DNA of 31,470 nucleotides from Actinomyces sp. (GCF_030530635.1 NZ_JAUMUL010000042.1:1-31470), one strand, 5' to 3'. Counted from the stretch's first letter, positions 7,510-15,830 are shown. A program made the numbers and translations. Notes: generated by a model from the sequence alone, not told the origin.

Positions 7510-7529
7510 GGTGATACACGCGATTCACC
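7510..7529. promoter_or_regulatory. Candidate operator upstream of the uronate operon
   Basis: GGTGA and TCACC are inverted arms separated by 10 bp, between the candidate promoter and the ribosome binding site GGAAGGGG. Just downstream, ATGAAACAA resembles half of a KdgR (IclR-family) box. Since an IclR gene ends this cluster, autogenous control is plausible; the assignment is inference. Confidence 0.35.
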
Positions 7530-7567
7530 ATATGAAACAACCGAATGACTGACGGAAGGGGCGAGCA

Positions 7568-8944
7568 ATGGCGCTTGCACCTGGGTCACCTGGCACCCAT
7601 GAATCCGCGGCGGGCACCTCCGCCGCGCACGACGAGGAAGTCCGCGTCAACACGCGCCGGGCCGCAATGAGCGGCTGGATCGGGAGCGCACTGGAGTACT
7701 ACGACTTCGCCCTATACTCCCAGGCCGCGGCGCTGGTGTTCCCCGCGGTCTTCTTCCCCGAGGGGAATGCGAGCGCCGCACTCATCGCCTCGCTGGCCAC
7801 CTACGCGGTCGGCTACGTGGCCCGCCCCGTCGGCGCGATCGTGCTCGGCGCCCTGGGCGACCGTCACGGGCGCAAGCGAGTGCTGGTGTGGGCCATGCTG
7901 CTCATGGGCTTGTCCACCCTGATAGTCGGAATGCTGCCCACCTATCAGCAGATCGGGCTCCTGTCCCCCGCACTCCTGGTCTGCCTGCGGCTGGTGCAGG
8001 GATTCGCCGTCGCCGGCGAGTTGGGCGGTGCCAGTGCCATGATCGTCGAGCACACCCCGGATGAGAAACGCGGCTTCTTCGCCTCCTTCAGCCTTCAGGG
8101 CACCCAGTTCGGCTCCATACTCGCAACCGGCGTCATGCTGCCCCTGGCGGCGCTGCTGGGCGATGAGACCTTCACCGCCTGGGGCTGGCGCATCCCCTTC
8201 CTGCTCAGCGCCGTGGTGATCCTGGCCGGCTACCTCATCCGTAAACACGTGCAGGAGCCCCCCGCCTACCTGCTCAGCCGCGATGAGAACCGCTCGGTGC
8301 GTGAACGCTTCCCCGTCATTGAGCTGGTCACCCGCTACCCGCTGCTGACTCTGCGTTGCATCCTGATCATCTTCACCAATGTCATCGGCATGACCACACT
8401 CGTATTCGGTGTCTCCTACGGCACCAACGACGCCTACGGCATCGGTTTCACCAGCTCGGACATGCTGTGGGTGACCCTGATCGCGAACATCGTGGCCGTG
8501 TGCACCATCCCGGTCTTCGGCGCCCTGTCTGACCGGATCGGCCGCAAGACCTTCATGATCGCCGGCACGCTGGCCGGCGGCGCCCTGTCCGGCCTGTACC
8601 TGGTGGCCGTTCAGTCCCGCAACCTGACGATGGTGTTCGTCATGGTGATCATCGTGCAGGGCATCTGCTTCCAGATGTGGAACGCCACCTTCGCCACCTT
8701 CTTCCAGGAACAGTTCCCCATGCGCATCCGGGTGACCGGCTTCGCCGTCACCCAGAACATCGGACTCATGCTCGCCTCCTTCTTCCCCACCCTGTTCACC
8801 TCAATCGCCCCTCCGGGAACAGCCAACGTCCCCCTGGTGATCGGTGCCACCACCTTCGCCATCTGCCTGATCTCAGCGGTGGCGACGGCGCTGACCGCCG
8901 AGACCCGTGGACGCACACTCGCCGAACTTGAAACCACAAACTGA
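7568..8944 (+). CDS. MFS transporter, metabolite:H+ symporter (MHS) type
   Basis: A 458-residue, 12-helix secondary transporter. After a 33-residue hydrophilic leader, SGWIGSALEYYDFALYSQAA is the typical first helix of the MHS family (ProP, KgtP, ShiA). The loop 2-3 motif GDRHGRKR is at 97-104 and a second copy, DRIGRK, follows helix 8. MHS members import organic acids with protons. As the first gene before the uronyl hydrolase, KduI and KduD, it probably imports unsaturated uronate oligosaccharides or monouronates; that substrate is inferred from context only. A strong site GGAAGGGG precedes ATG 7568. The hydrolase gene follows after 11 nt. Confidence 0.88.
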   Translation: MALAPGSPGTHESAAGTSAAHDEEVRVNTRRAAMSGWIGSALEYYDFALYSQAAALVFPAVFFPEGNASAALIASLATYAVGYVARPVGAIVLGALGDRHGRKRVLVWAMLLMGLSTLIVGMLPTYQQIGLLSPALLVCLRLVQGFAVAGELGGASAMIVEHTPDEKRGFFASFSLQGTQFGSILATGVMLPLAALLGDETFTAWGWRIPFLLSAVVILAGYLIRKHVQEPPAYLLSRDENRSVRERFPVIELVTRYPLLTLRCILIIFTNVIGMTTLVFGVSYGTNDAYGIGFTSSDMLWVTLIANIVAVCTIPVFGALSDRIGRKTFMIAGTLAGGALSGLYLVAVQSRNLTMVFVMVIIVQGICFQMWNATFATFFQEQFPMRIRVTGFAVTQNIGLMLASFFPTLFTSIAPPGTANVPLVIGATTFAICLISAVATALTAETRGRTLAELETTN

Positions 8945-8955
8945 GGAGCACACCC

Positions 8956-10104
8956 ATGGCACAGAAGATCTGGCCAGTCAAACAATCGAAGCTGCTGCGG
9001 GCACCGGAGCGATTCATCTCCCGCCCCGAACTCCACGAACTCATCGGGCGCCTGACCGACAACCTCATCAGTATCGAGGACCCCACCGGTGAGTTCCTGC
9101 TGCGGCTCGACGACGGCCGCGTGATCGACACCAAGGGCTGGGCAACCGGCTGGGAATGGACTCACGGCATCGGCCTGTACGGCATGTGGCAGTACTACGA
9201 GCAGACGGGCGAGGCCCGCATGCTCGACATCATCACTCATTGGTTCGAGGGTCGGCTCGCCGAGGGCACCACCAAGAACGTCAACACCATGGCCCCCTTC
9301 CTCACCCTGGCCAACCTCTACGAGCTGACGGGGCGCCGCTCCTACCTGCCGTGGCTGGAGTCGTGGGCCGAGTGGGCCATGCGCCAGATGCCGCGCACCC
9401 CGCACGGCGGCATGCAGCACATGACCCTGGCCGAGGAGAACCACCACCAGCTGTGGGACGACACCCTCATGATGACGGTGCTGCCCCTGACCCGCATCGG
9501 CCTGCTCCTGGGCCGCCCGCAGTACGTCCGGGAGGCGACCTTCCAGTTCCTGACCCACATCAACTACCTCACCGACCGGCGCACCGGACTGTGGTTCCAC
9601 GGCTGGACCTTCGCCGGCGGCCACAACTTCGCCGAGGCCCGCTGGGCGCGAGGCAACTCCTGGATCACCATGGTGGTACCGGACTTCCTGCAGCTGGTCG
9701 ACTGGCCCGCCCACCACCCCGTGCGCAGGCTCCTCCTTGAAACACTTCAGCGCCAGGTAGCCGCACTCGCCCCCCTGCAGGACGAGTCGGGCCTATGGCA
9801 CACGCTACTGGATGACCCCGACTCCTACCTGGAGGCATCCGCAACCGCCGGCTTCGCCTACGGCATCCTCAAGGCCGTGCGGCTCGGTCACCTCGACCGC
9901 GCCGACTACGCGCCGATCGCGGAGCGCGCCGTCCGCGCGATCGTGGACAACATCAACGACGACGGCGAACTCATGCAGGTCTCCTTCGGCACCGGGATGG
10001 GCGACTCCCTCCAGTTCTACCGGGACATCCCGCGCACCTCGATGCCCTATGGCCAGGCCATGGCGATCCTGTGCCTGGCCGAGTACCTGCGCACCTACTA
10101 CTGA
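8956..10104 (+). CDS. GH88/GH105 unsaturated uronyl hydrolase
   Basis: A 382-residue alpha6/alpha6-barrel enzyme that adds water across the 4,5-double bond of the unsaturated uronic acid left by polysaccharide lyases, releasing 5-keto-4-deoxyuronate. Family features are WEWTHGIGLYGMWQYYEQTG (about 67-85), LWDDTLMM (167-173, Asp169 as likely catalytic acid), WHGW-type FHGWTF, ARWARGNSWITMVV and SYLEASATAGFAYGI. It looks closer to GH105 (YteR/YesR, rhamnogalacturonan) than to glycosaminoglycan GH88, but this is uncertain. It has no signal peptide, so it is cytoplasmic and its disaccharide must be imported intact. A GAGGAG site precedes ATG 8956. Confidence 0.85.
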   Translation: MAQKIWPVKQSKLLRAPERFISRPELHELIGRLTDNLISIEDPTGEFLLRLDDGRVIDTKGWATGWEWTHGIGLYGMWQYYEQTGEARMLDIITHWFEGRLAEGTTKNVNTMAPFLTLANLYELTGRRSYLPWLESWAEWAMRQMPRTPHGGMQHMTLAEENHHQLWDDTLMMTVLPLTRIGLLLGRPQYVREATFQFLTHINYLTDRRTGLWFHGWTFAGGHNFAEARWARGNSWITMVVPDFLQLVDWPAHHPVRRLLLETLQRQVAALAPLQDESGLWHTLLDDPDSYLEASATAGFAYGILKAVRLGHLDRADYAPIAERAVRAIVDNINDDGELMQVSFGTGMGDSLQFYRDIPRTSMPYGQAMAILCLAEYLRTYY

Positions 10105-10129
10105 CGGAATTCAATCCGAACTACACCTG

Positions 10130-10173
10130 AATCAGACCTAACCCAGACCTGACCCAGACTTGACCCAGACCGA
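10130..10173. repeat. 11-bp tandem repeat (four units)
   Basis: Units of about 11 bp (ACCCAGACCTG) occur at 10130-10140, 10141-10151, 10152-10162 and 10163-10173, the first and last less exact. They sit in the 143-bp gap before kduI. The 11-bp period is close to one helical turn. Confidence 0.65.
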
Positions 10174-10247
10174 CCTCAGGCCCGACCACAGGCGCATCAC
10201 CGCCATTGACCCGAGCAACCGTTATCGCATTGAAGGAGCCAGACGCC

Positions 10248-11084
10248 ATGGAACAGCGCTACGCCACCAACCCCGAGCAGATCCCCGGATTCGACACCCG
10301 GGATCTGCGCGACCGCTACCTGGTTGAGAAGGTATTCGTACCCGGTGAGGTGACGGCCGTCTACACCCACCAGGATCGGATCGTTCTGGGCGGTGCCGAG
10401 CCCGCCGGCCGCACCCTGACCCTGCCCGTCTTCGAAGAGCTGCGCTCGGACTTCTTCCTGCAGCGGCGCGAGATGGGCGTACTGAACGTGGGCGGCGACG
10501 GCGTCGTCACCGTGGACGGGACCGCCTACCAGATGCCGCCGACCGCCTGCCTTTACATCGGACGCGGCGCCCACGACGTCGTCTTCTCCGATGCCCGCCC
10601 CGATCAGGACCGCGGCGCACAGTTCTACCTGTTCTCAGCTCCCGCCCACGCGGACTACCCGACCACGCTGGCGCTCCCCGGCGACGGCACGGTGCGCGAA
10701 CTCGGCGACCAGAGCACCTCCAACCGCCGCACGCTGACCCAGTACATCCACGAGGGCGGCATCCGCTCCTGCCAGGTGGTCATGGGCTTCACCCGGCTGC
10801 ACGAGGGGTCCATGTGGAACACCATGCCGGCCCACACCCATGATCGCCGCACCGAGTGCTACCTGTACTTCGACGTTCCCCCGGACGCACGCGTCTTCCA
10901 CATCATGGGCGAGCCGCAGCGCACCCGCCACCTGGTGGTCGCCGACCGGCAGGCCGTCATCTCGCCGTCCTGGTCACTGCACTGCGGGGTCGGCACCGCC
11001 GCCTACACTTTCGTGTGGGCAATGGCCGGTGAGAACCAGTTCTTCGACGACATGGACGCCCACCCGGTGACCGAGATCCTCTGA
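10248..11084 (+). CDS. kduI: 5-dehydro-4-deoxy-D-glucuronate isomerase
   Basis: KduI converts 5-keto-4-deoxyuronate to 2,5-diketo-3-deoxygluconate (EC 5.3.1.17). With start ATG 10248 the protein has 278 residues, the same length as E. coli KduI. The zinc ligands fall at the same numbers: His196, His198 and Glu203 in PAHTHDRRTE, and His245 in WSLHCGVG. The first residues MEQRYATNPEQIPGFDT match the family start. AAGGAG lies 9-14 nt upstream. An earlier in-frame start at 10206 would add 14 residues absent from the family. It acts directly on the product of the upstream hydrolase and feeds KduD. Confidence 0.95.
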   Translation: MEQRYATNPEQIPGFDTRDLRDRYLVEKVFVPGEVTAVYTHQDRIVLGGAEPAGRTLTLPVFEELRSDFFLQRREMGVLNVGGDGVVTVDGTAYQMPPTACLYIGRGAHDVVFSDARPDQDRGAQFYLFSAPAHADYPTTLALPGDGTVRELGDQSTSNRRTLTQYIHEGGIRSCQVVMGFTRLHEGSMWNTMPAHTHDRRTECYLYFDVPPDARVFHIMGEPQRTRHLVVADRQAVISPSWSLHCGVGTAAYTFVWAMAGENQFFDDMDAHPVTEIL

Positions 11085-11117
11085 CGCGCTTAGATGAGTG
11101 AGGGAGAGGAGCCTGTC

Positions 11118-11915
11118 ATGTCTGAATCGATGTTCAGTCTCAAGGGCCGCACCGCCCTGGTGACCGGCGGGGTCTACGGCATCGGCTTCGCCATTGCCGA
11201 GGCGCTGGCCGAGGCGGGAGCGAGCATCGTCTTCAACGCCCGCTCCCAGGGGTCGGTGGACCGCGGCCTGGCGGCATATGGGGCGAAGAGGATTGACGCC
11301 CACGGCTACGTCTTCGACGTCACCGATGAGGCCGCCGTCGCCGACGCCGTCGCGCATATCGCGTCCGAGGTCGCCCCGATCGACGTCCTGGTCAACAATG
11401 CCGGCATCATCAGGCGCATCCCGATGACGCAGATGAGCGCCGCCGAGTTCCGGGAGGTGGTGGACATCGACCTCACCGGCCCGTTCATCATGGCCAAGGC
11501 GGTCCTCCCGACGATGATCGAGCGGGGCGGGGGCAAGATCATCAACATCTGCTCCATGATGTCCGAACTCGGCCGCGAAACCGTATCCGCCTACGCCGCC
11601 GCCAAGGGCGGGTTGAAGATGCTGACCCGCAACATCGCCTCCGAGTACGGGCAGTACAACATTCAGTGCAACGGCATCGGCCCGGGCTACATCGCCACGC
11701 CACAGACCGCCCCACTGCGCGAACGCCAGGAGGACGGCGCCCGCCACCCCTTCGACCAGTTCATCGTCGCCCGCACCCCCGCCGCCCGCTGGGGCGAGCC
11801 GGCGGACCTGGCCGGCCCGGCCGTCTTCCTCGCCTCGGCAGCCTCCGACTTCGTCAACGGGCAGGTCCTGTACGTCGACGGCGGCATCCTCGCCTACATC
11901 GGCAAGCAGCCCTGA
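11118..11915 (+). CDS. kduD: 2-dehydro-3-deoxy-D-gluconate 5-dehydrogenase (SDR)
   Basis: KduD reduces 2,5-diketo-3-deoxygluconate to 2-keto-3-deoxygluconate with NAD(P)H (EC 1.1.1.127). The 265-residue short-chain dehydrogenase has the cofactor motif TGGVYGIG at 16-23, NNAG at 93-96, and the catalytic triad Ser146, Tyr159 and Lys163 (SAYAAAKGG). Close SDR relatives (gluconate 5-dehydrogenase) look similar; adjacency to kduI decides the name. The ATG at 11118 is preceded by GGGAGAGGAG; the earlier ATG at 11094 would place that site inside the gene. It follows kduI by 33 nt in the same transcription unit. Confidence 0.9.
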   Translation: MSESMFSLKGRTALVTGGVYGIGFAIAEALAEAGASIVFNARSQGSVDRGLAAYGAKRIDAHGYVFDVTDEAAVADAVAHIASEVAPIDVLVNNAGIIRRIPMTQMSAAEFREVVDIDLTGPFIMAKAVLPTMIERGGGKIINICSMMSELGRETVSAYAAAKGGLKMLTRNIASEYGQYNIQCNGIGPGYIATPQTAPLRERQEDGARHPFDQFIVARTPAARWGEPADLAGPAVFLASAASDFVNGQVLYVDGGILAYIGKQP

Positions 11916-11953
11916 ATCGCGTACGCTCAGCGCCGTCGGCCCCTCACGGCCGG

Positions 11954-11959
11954 TAGGCT
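11954..11959 (+). promoter_or_regulatory. Candidate -10 box for the IclR gene
   Basis: TAGGCT matches the actinobacterial -10 pattern TAnnnT. It is followed by a 58-nt leader before ATG 12018, suggesting that the regulator has its own promoter in the 102-bp gap after kduD. Confidence 0.4.
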
Positions 11960-12017
11960 GGGGGCGTCTTGTTGCGTTGAACCGCGCACTCGGCCGTCGA
12001 ACCGTTGGAGAAGCGCC

Positions 12018-12821
12018 ATGTCCGCATCAGATCCGAAGCCCGTCCGGACCGGGCGCAAACCGGTGACGATCGCCTCGGTGGATAAGGCGCTTGCGGTGGT
12101 GGAGCACCTGCTCAACGTGGACTCCGAGGGCGTATCCCTGAGTAGGCTCGCCGTCGACACCGGCATCAACAAGTCGAGCCTGCACCACATCCTGGCCACG
12201 CTCAGGCAGCGCCGCTGGGTGGAGCAGGAAGACTCCGGAAAGTACCGGCTGGGTCCCATGACCGGCCGCATGGCCACCTGGTGGACGAGCGCGAACCAGG
12301 CCGCCTCCATGCTGCACCCGGTGCTGCTGGCGATCTGCGAGCGCACCCATGAACTGGTGCACCTGGGGCGGCTGCACGAGCGCGATGTCGTGTACCTGGA
12401 CAAGGTGGAGCCGGATCGTCCGGTGCGGGTCTGGTCGCGCATCGGGCAGAGCGCCCCGGTGGCGACGACGGCCATGGGACGCGCCATTCTCGGCGCCCGC
12501 CGGCCGTCGGCCGCGGAGGTGGAGACCTGGGTGAGCCTGGTCGCCGAGGCGTCCGCACAGTTGCCCGGGAGACTGGCTGAGGAGATGCAGCGGGTGCGCT
12601 CCCACGGCTACGCCATTGACATCGGGGAGGACCGTCCAAGCCTGGCCTGCGTGGGCGTGCCGCTCGCCGTCGCCGGGGTGCCGGTGCTGGCCATCTCGGC
12701 AACCATGCCGGTTGAACGCGCGGATCTGCCGTACCTGCGCCGGATCGCACACGTCATCCACGAGTGCATCGCCGCCGCCGACGTTGAGGGCATCAGCGTG
12801 CCCGTGACCCTGACGGACTAG
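12018..12821 (+). CDS. IclR-family transcriptional regulator
   Basis: A 267-residue regulator with the IclR plan: a winged helix-turn-helix at about 20-80 (VDKALAVVEHL, LSRLAVDTGINKSSLHHILATL) and a C-terminal effector-binding domain (about 95-260; VYLDKVEP, ATTAMGRAILG, YAIDIGED). IclR proteins such as KdgR commonly control uronate and pectin degradation and sense 2-keto-3-deoxygluconate. Its place at the end of the MFS-GH-kduI-kduD cluster makes it the likely local regulator, probably acting on the region upstream of 7568 (inference). GGAGAAG precedes ATG 12018. Confidence 0.92.
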   Translation: MSASDPKPVRTGRKPVTIASVDKALAVVEHLLNVDSEGVSLSRLAVDTGINKSSLHHILATLRQRRWVEQEDSGKYRLGPMTGRMATWWTSANQAASMLHPVLLAICERTHELVHLGRLHERDVVYLDKVEPDRPVRVWSRIGQSAPVATTAMGRAILGARRPSAAEVETWVSLVAEASAQLPGRLAEEMQRVRSHGYAIDIGEDRPSLACVGVPLAVAGVPVLAISATMPVERADLPYLRRIAHVIHECIAAADVEGISVPVTLTD

Positions 12822-12936
12822 GTCGCGTTGTGTAAGTGGGTGGGGTGGTCGGCGTGCTGTGTGGGATGGGGTGAGGCCTTCGGGGTATCACGGGTGGTGT
12901 GAGAACAGAGCGTGGCACCGCCTAAGACCTCGGCTG

Positions 12937-12993
12937 TTGAGTGTAGATGTCTGTGCCCGTCATGACCTGACCGATGCCCAGTGGGGCTGCTTG
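12937..12993 (+). pseudogene. IS5-like transposase N-terminal stub
   Basis: In the frame of the possible TTG start at 12937, residues RHDLTDAQWGCL (12958-12993) match the conserved opening of IS5-family transposases (LTDAQWxxLxPLLP). Similarity ends at once and the rest of the transposase is absent. It is a short remnant left by deletion or by insertion of the inverted repeat array that starts at 13001. Confidence 0.6.
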
Positions 12994-13000
12994 CACCCTG

Positions 13001-13106
13001 GTTGGACCGCCCATGCCCCGTTGGACCGCCGTAGCCGCCGGTTACGGCGGTCCAACGAGGGAACGGGGATCCAACCGGGGGACAGCGGTCCAACCGGCGT
13101 AGCAGA
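13001..13106. repeat. Inverted 19-bp repeat array with a long perfect hairpin
   Basis: GTTGGA occurs at 13001 and 13020, and its complement TCCAAC at 13051, 13070 and 13089, all spaced 19 bp within each arm. The inner pair forms a perfect 15-bp stem (13019-13033 with 13043-13057) around a 9-nt loop that can pair three further steps with one wobble. The outer pair (13000-13010 with 13085-13095) can add an outer stem. The arrangement is an array that flips orientation in its middle. Its role is unknown. Confidence 0.7.
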
Positions 13107-13302
13107 CGCCTCGGCCCGCCACACTCCCGACCAAGCCGGTCGGGTGCCGACTCCTTACTCGGATCGGATCAGAGCGTGTGGATCGGAATTCTCCGCTTGA
13201 ACCGTCTGTAGAGCGTTCAAGACGGTCCACCCCTGGCGGGCACCCAGTGTTCATATCGCGGGAGGTGTATGGGTTGATGCTGGGTGTTTGGGCATAGAAG
13301 GG

Positions 13303-13342
13303 GGTGGCCCGGGCCGGTGAGGGTTTGTCGGCTCGGGCCACC
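13303..13342 (-). terminator. Hairpin terminator of the ABC exporter operon
   Basis: GGTGGCCCGGGCC (13303-13315) pairs with GGCTCGGGCCACC (13330-13342), 13 bp with one G-T wobble and a 14-nt loop. It begins 23 nt beyond the permease stop on the minus strand and is followed there by a C/T-rich run. Confidence 0.7.
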
Positions 13343-13365
13343 TCTGGGTGGGTGGTGTGTGTTGG

Positions 13366-15132
13366 TTAGTTTCCGATGACTCCTGGGCGTCGTTGTTCGA
13401 CGATGATGGCTGTGGTGAGCAGGAGGGCGGCGAGCGCGATGAGCCACATGAGGGCTGAGGTGGTGCTCAGGGCCTGGTCGGTGGTGGAGTTGGGTGTCAG
13501 GAGGTTGTTGACCAGGGCGCTGATGGTGCGTCTGCCGACTACCTGTTCCAGGACCGGGCTGCTGCTCTGGAGGAGGGGCTCGGCCAGCAGGAGCCAGCCG
13601 GCCACGCCGGCCAGGGCGGGGATGGGCCGGCGGATCAGGACGGCGGCCCCGATGACGCTGAGCTGGGCGAGGACGGCGCCCATCGGGGCGGCCACCAGCA
13701 TCCGGGTCAGGCCGGCGGTGGCCAGGACGGCGCTGGTGCTGGTGAAGGCGGCCAGGACGGCAAGACCCGCCGCGATGGACACCAGGCTCACCACCGCCGC
13801 CTGGAGGCCGGCGTGGGCTGCGCTGGCGGTGATGACGGCGCCGCGACGCGGAAGAGCCGTGTATACCAGGGCCAGCTCACGGGTCTGGATCAGACGCAGG
13901 TAGGTCCACGAGCCGGTCAGGACGGTAAGCGGCAGGCAGAGCATGCCCCAGCCGCCGCTGACGGCCACGACCGCGGACTCGGTGTCACTGAAGGCACCGG
14001 AGGAGGTCACGGAGATCTCGAAGATGATCACCAGGCCGACGGCGATGGCAGCGTTGGCAACAGCGGTGATCACCGTCAGCAGCAGTGTGCGCCGCAGCGC
14101 GCCGTGGGCGCTCATACTAGCCCTAAGCCAGGCCAGGACATCGGCCAGCACACCCCTGCGGGACCTGGCACCAGTGGTGGGGGCAGGTCCTCCCGCCAGG
14201 TGGGAGCGGGCGCCACCGCCAGCCGCTGCCGCGCGCCTCGGGGCCGGCGCCGGGCGCGTCGGGGCTGCTGCGGCCGTGGCGGTAGGCGCGGAGGCGGTCG
14301 TGGGCGGGGTGGCGCTCAGAGCGGGTGCGGTCTGAGTGCTCAGGGCGACGGTGTGCAGGCCCCAGGGCCGTCCGGCCGGGTCGGCGGTACGCATCAGCAG
14401 GACGGTGGCGGCCGCACAGGTGAGGGCGGCCAGGCCCGCCAGCGGCACAAAGCCCCAGGTGTCAAAGGCAGGCAGGCCCATCTCGCCCCAGCCGCCGTAC
14501 ATCCACATCACAGCGACGGAATACGGGGCCAGGACCGCCCCGACAGTAGCAGGCACCAGGTTGCCCACAACGGTGAACAGCAGCTTCTCGATCACCTGGC
14601 TCCACAGGACCAGTCCCGTCGCCACCCACGCCAGCGACCTCAAATTGGCCAGGACGGCGACGCCAAAACCGAAGCACACCGCCAACGGGGGCAGCACCAG
14701 CAAGCGAGCGGCCATCGGGGCGGCGGCGGCCAGGGCGGCCGCGGCGTCGGGCCACCCACCCAACGGCATCAGGGCGCCGATCAGGGCCAGTGACCCCAGG
14801 GCGCTGACCTGAGCGGCAACAAGACAGGAGACGAGCTTGGCGGCCAGGATCGCACGCGGACGCGGACGGACCAGAACGATGCTGGCCAGCATGCCCTCAC
14901 GCACGTCACCGGCCAGCACCACCACCGGCAGGGTGAACCACGCCAGACGACAAACCAGCTCATTGAAACTCAGTGCCGTGCTCACATAGGAGCCGGCCGA
15001 GGAGGAATACACCAGGGCCAGGTAGACATCCAGCAGGGCGCAGACGACCAACGCCCCGGCCAGCAGCAGGGCAGGCCACCGGTAGATGAAGAGCTTGTAG
15101 AACTCGCTGATAAGCAGTCGCATCACCATCAC
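13366..15132 (-). CDS. ABC-2-type exporter permease, two-module
   Basis: A 588-residue membrane protein coupled to the upstream ATPase. Residues 1-255 hold about six membrane helices (starting FYKLFIYRWPALLLAG). An about 80-residue Ala/Pro/Thr-rich hydrophilic linker follows, then a second module of about six helices to the C-terminus. Single ABC-2 permeases are usually 230-280 residues, so this seems to be two half-permeases in one chain that could form the whole channel. GTG 15132 overlaps the ATPase stop (GTGA); ATG 15129 or 15123 are alternatives, and AAGGA lies just upstream. Substrate unknown; related systems export antimicrobial peptides or give drug resistance. Confidence 0.8.
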   Translation of the reverse strand: MMVMRLLISEFYKLFIYRWPALLLAGALVVCALLDVYLALVYSSSAGSYVSTALSFNELVCRLAWFTLPVVVLAGDVREGMLASIVLVRPRPRAILAAKLVSCLVAAQVSALGSLALIGALMPLGGWPDAAAALAAAAPMAARLLVLPPLAVCFGFGVAVLANLRSLAWVATGLVLWSQVIEKLLFTVVGNLVPATVGAVLAPYSVAVMWMYGGWGEMGLPAFDTWGFVPLAGLAALTCAAATVLLMRTADPAGRPWGLHTVALSTQTAPALSATPPTTASAPTATAAAAPTRPAPAPRRAAAAGGGARSHLAGGPAPTTGARSRRGVLADVLAWLRASMSAHGALRRTLLLTVITAVANAAIAVGLVIIFEISVTSSGAFSDTESAVVAVSGGWGMLCLPLTVLTGSWTYLRLIQTRELALVYTALPRRGAVITASAAHAGLQAAVVSLVSIAAGLAVLAAFTSTSAVLATAGLTRMLVAAPMGAVLAQLSVIGAAVLIRRPIPALAGVAGWLLLAEPLLQSSSPVLEQVVGRRTISALVNNLLTPNSTTDQALSTTSALMWLIALAALLLTTAIIVEQRRPGVIGN

Positions 15133-15830
15133 CGATCCTTGGGGGCCAGATGCTTGAAGAAAGCGTCTTCCAGGCTGCCCTCGGCCTCAAAGTCACTCAG
15201 ACTGCCACTACCGGTGACACGCCCATCAGAGATCATGACCACGCGATCAGCCACCGCAGAGACCTCGGACAAGATATGAGAAGACAACAAAATACCCCGA
15301 CCCTGGTCCCGCAACTGCCGCAGCAGGTCACGGAACCAGCGGATACCCTCAGGATCCAGCCCGTTGAGCGGCTCATCCAGCACAAGGTAGCGCGGATCAC
15401 CCAGCAACGCCCCAGCCAGACCCAGACGCTGACGCATACCCAAAGACAACCGCGAAACACGCCGTTTAGCAGCGTAAGCCAGGTCCACCTGCTCCAACAG
15501 CACAGGAATACGCGAACGATCCAAGCCCCCCGCGATGGCCAACCAGGTCAGATACTGCGTCACCGTCTGACCCCCAGCGATCCACTGGGCATCAAGAATA
15601 GAACCGACAGTACGCATCGGCTCAGACAACCTCGCATAAGGAGCACCCTCAATAAGAGCCGTGCCCCGAGCCGGGCGCTCCAACCCCAGCAAAATACGCA
15701 ACGTGGTGGACTTCCCCGACCCATTAGGCCCCAGGAAACCAACAATCTCACCGGCAGAAACCTCAAAAGACACATCACGCAACTCAAAACCCGAATAAGC
15801 CTGGCACACACCAGTCAGGACAATAGACAT
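15129..15830 (-). CDS. ABC exporter ATP-binding protein
   Basis: A 233-residue ATPase of the drug/bacteriocin-exporter (CcmA-like) group. Walker A GPNGSGKST is at 34-42, signature LSLGM at 128-132, Walker B LVLDEP at 149-154 and H-loop His at 185. AAGGGGG precedes ATG 15830. It is the first gene of a two-gene operon with the double permease. Codon use stands out: many T-ending codons (TCT ATT GGT GTT TTT) appear where neighbouring genes use C-ending ones, which suggests different ancestry or recent acquisition. The permease gene does not show this as clearly. Confidence 0.88.
   Translation of the reverse strand: MSIVLTGVCQAYSGFELRDVSFEVSAGEIVGFLGPNGSGKSTTLRILLGLERPARGTALIEGAPYARLSEPMRTVGSILDAQWIAGGQTVTQYLTWLAIAGGLDRSRIPVLLEQVDLAYAAKRRVSRLSLGMRQRLGLAGALLGDPRYLVLDEPLNGLDPEGIRWFRDLLRQLRDQGRGILLSSHILSEVSAVADRVVMISDGRVTGSGSLSDFEAEGSLEDAFFKHLAPKDR

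Larger units (their letters stand above)
12822..13365. other. 544-bp intergenic scar region
   Basis: Between the IclR gene and the 3' end of the ABC exporter there is no intact gene. The region contains the transposase stub, the inverted 19-bp array, interlocking short inverted repeats at 13196-13226 and the exporter terminator at 13303-13342. It looks like a site of repeated insertion and deletion. Confidence 0.6.

Noticed and set aside
8611..9717. Long minus-strand open frame (368 codons)
   Set aside because: It is antisense to the MFS and hydrolase genes, has no recognisable domain and reflects the GC-rich third positions of the real genes.
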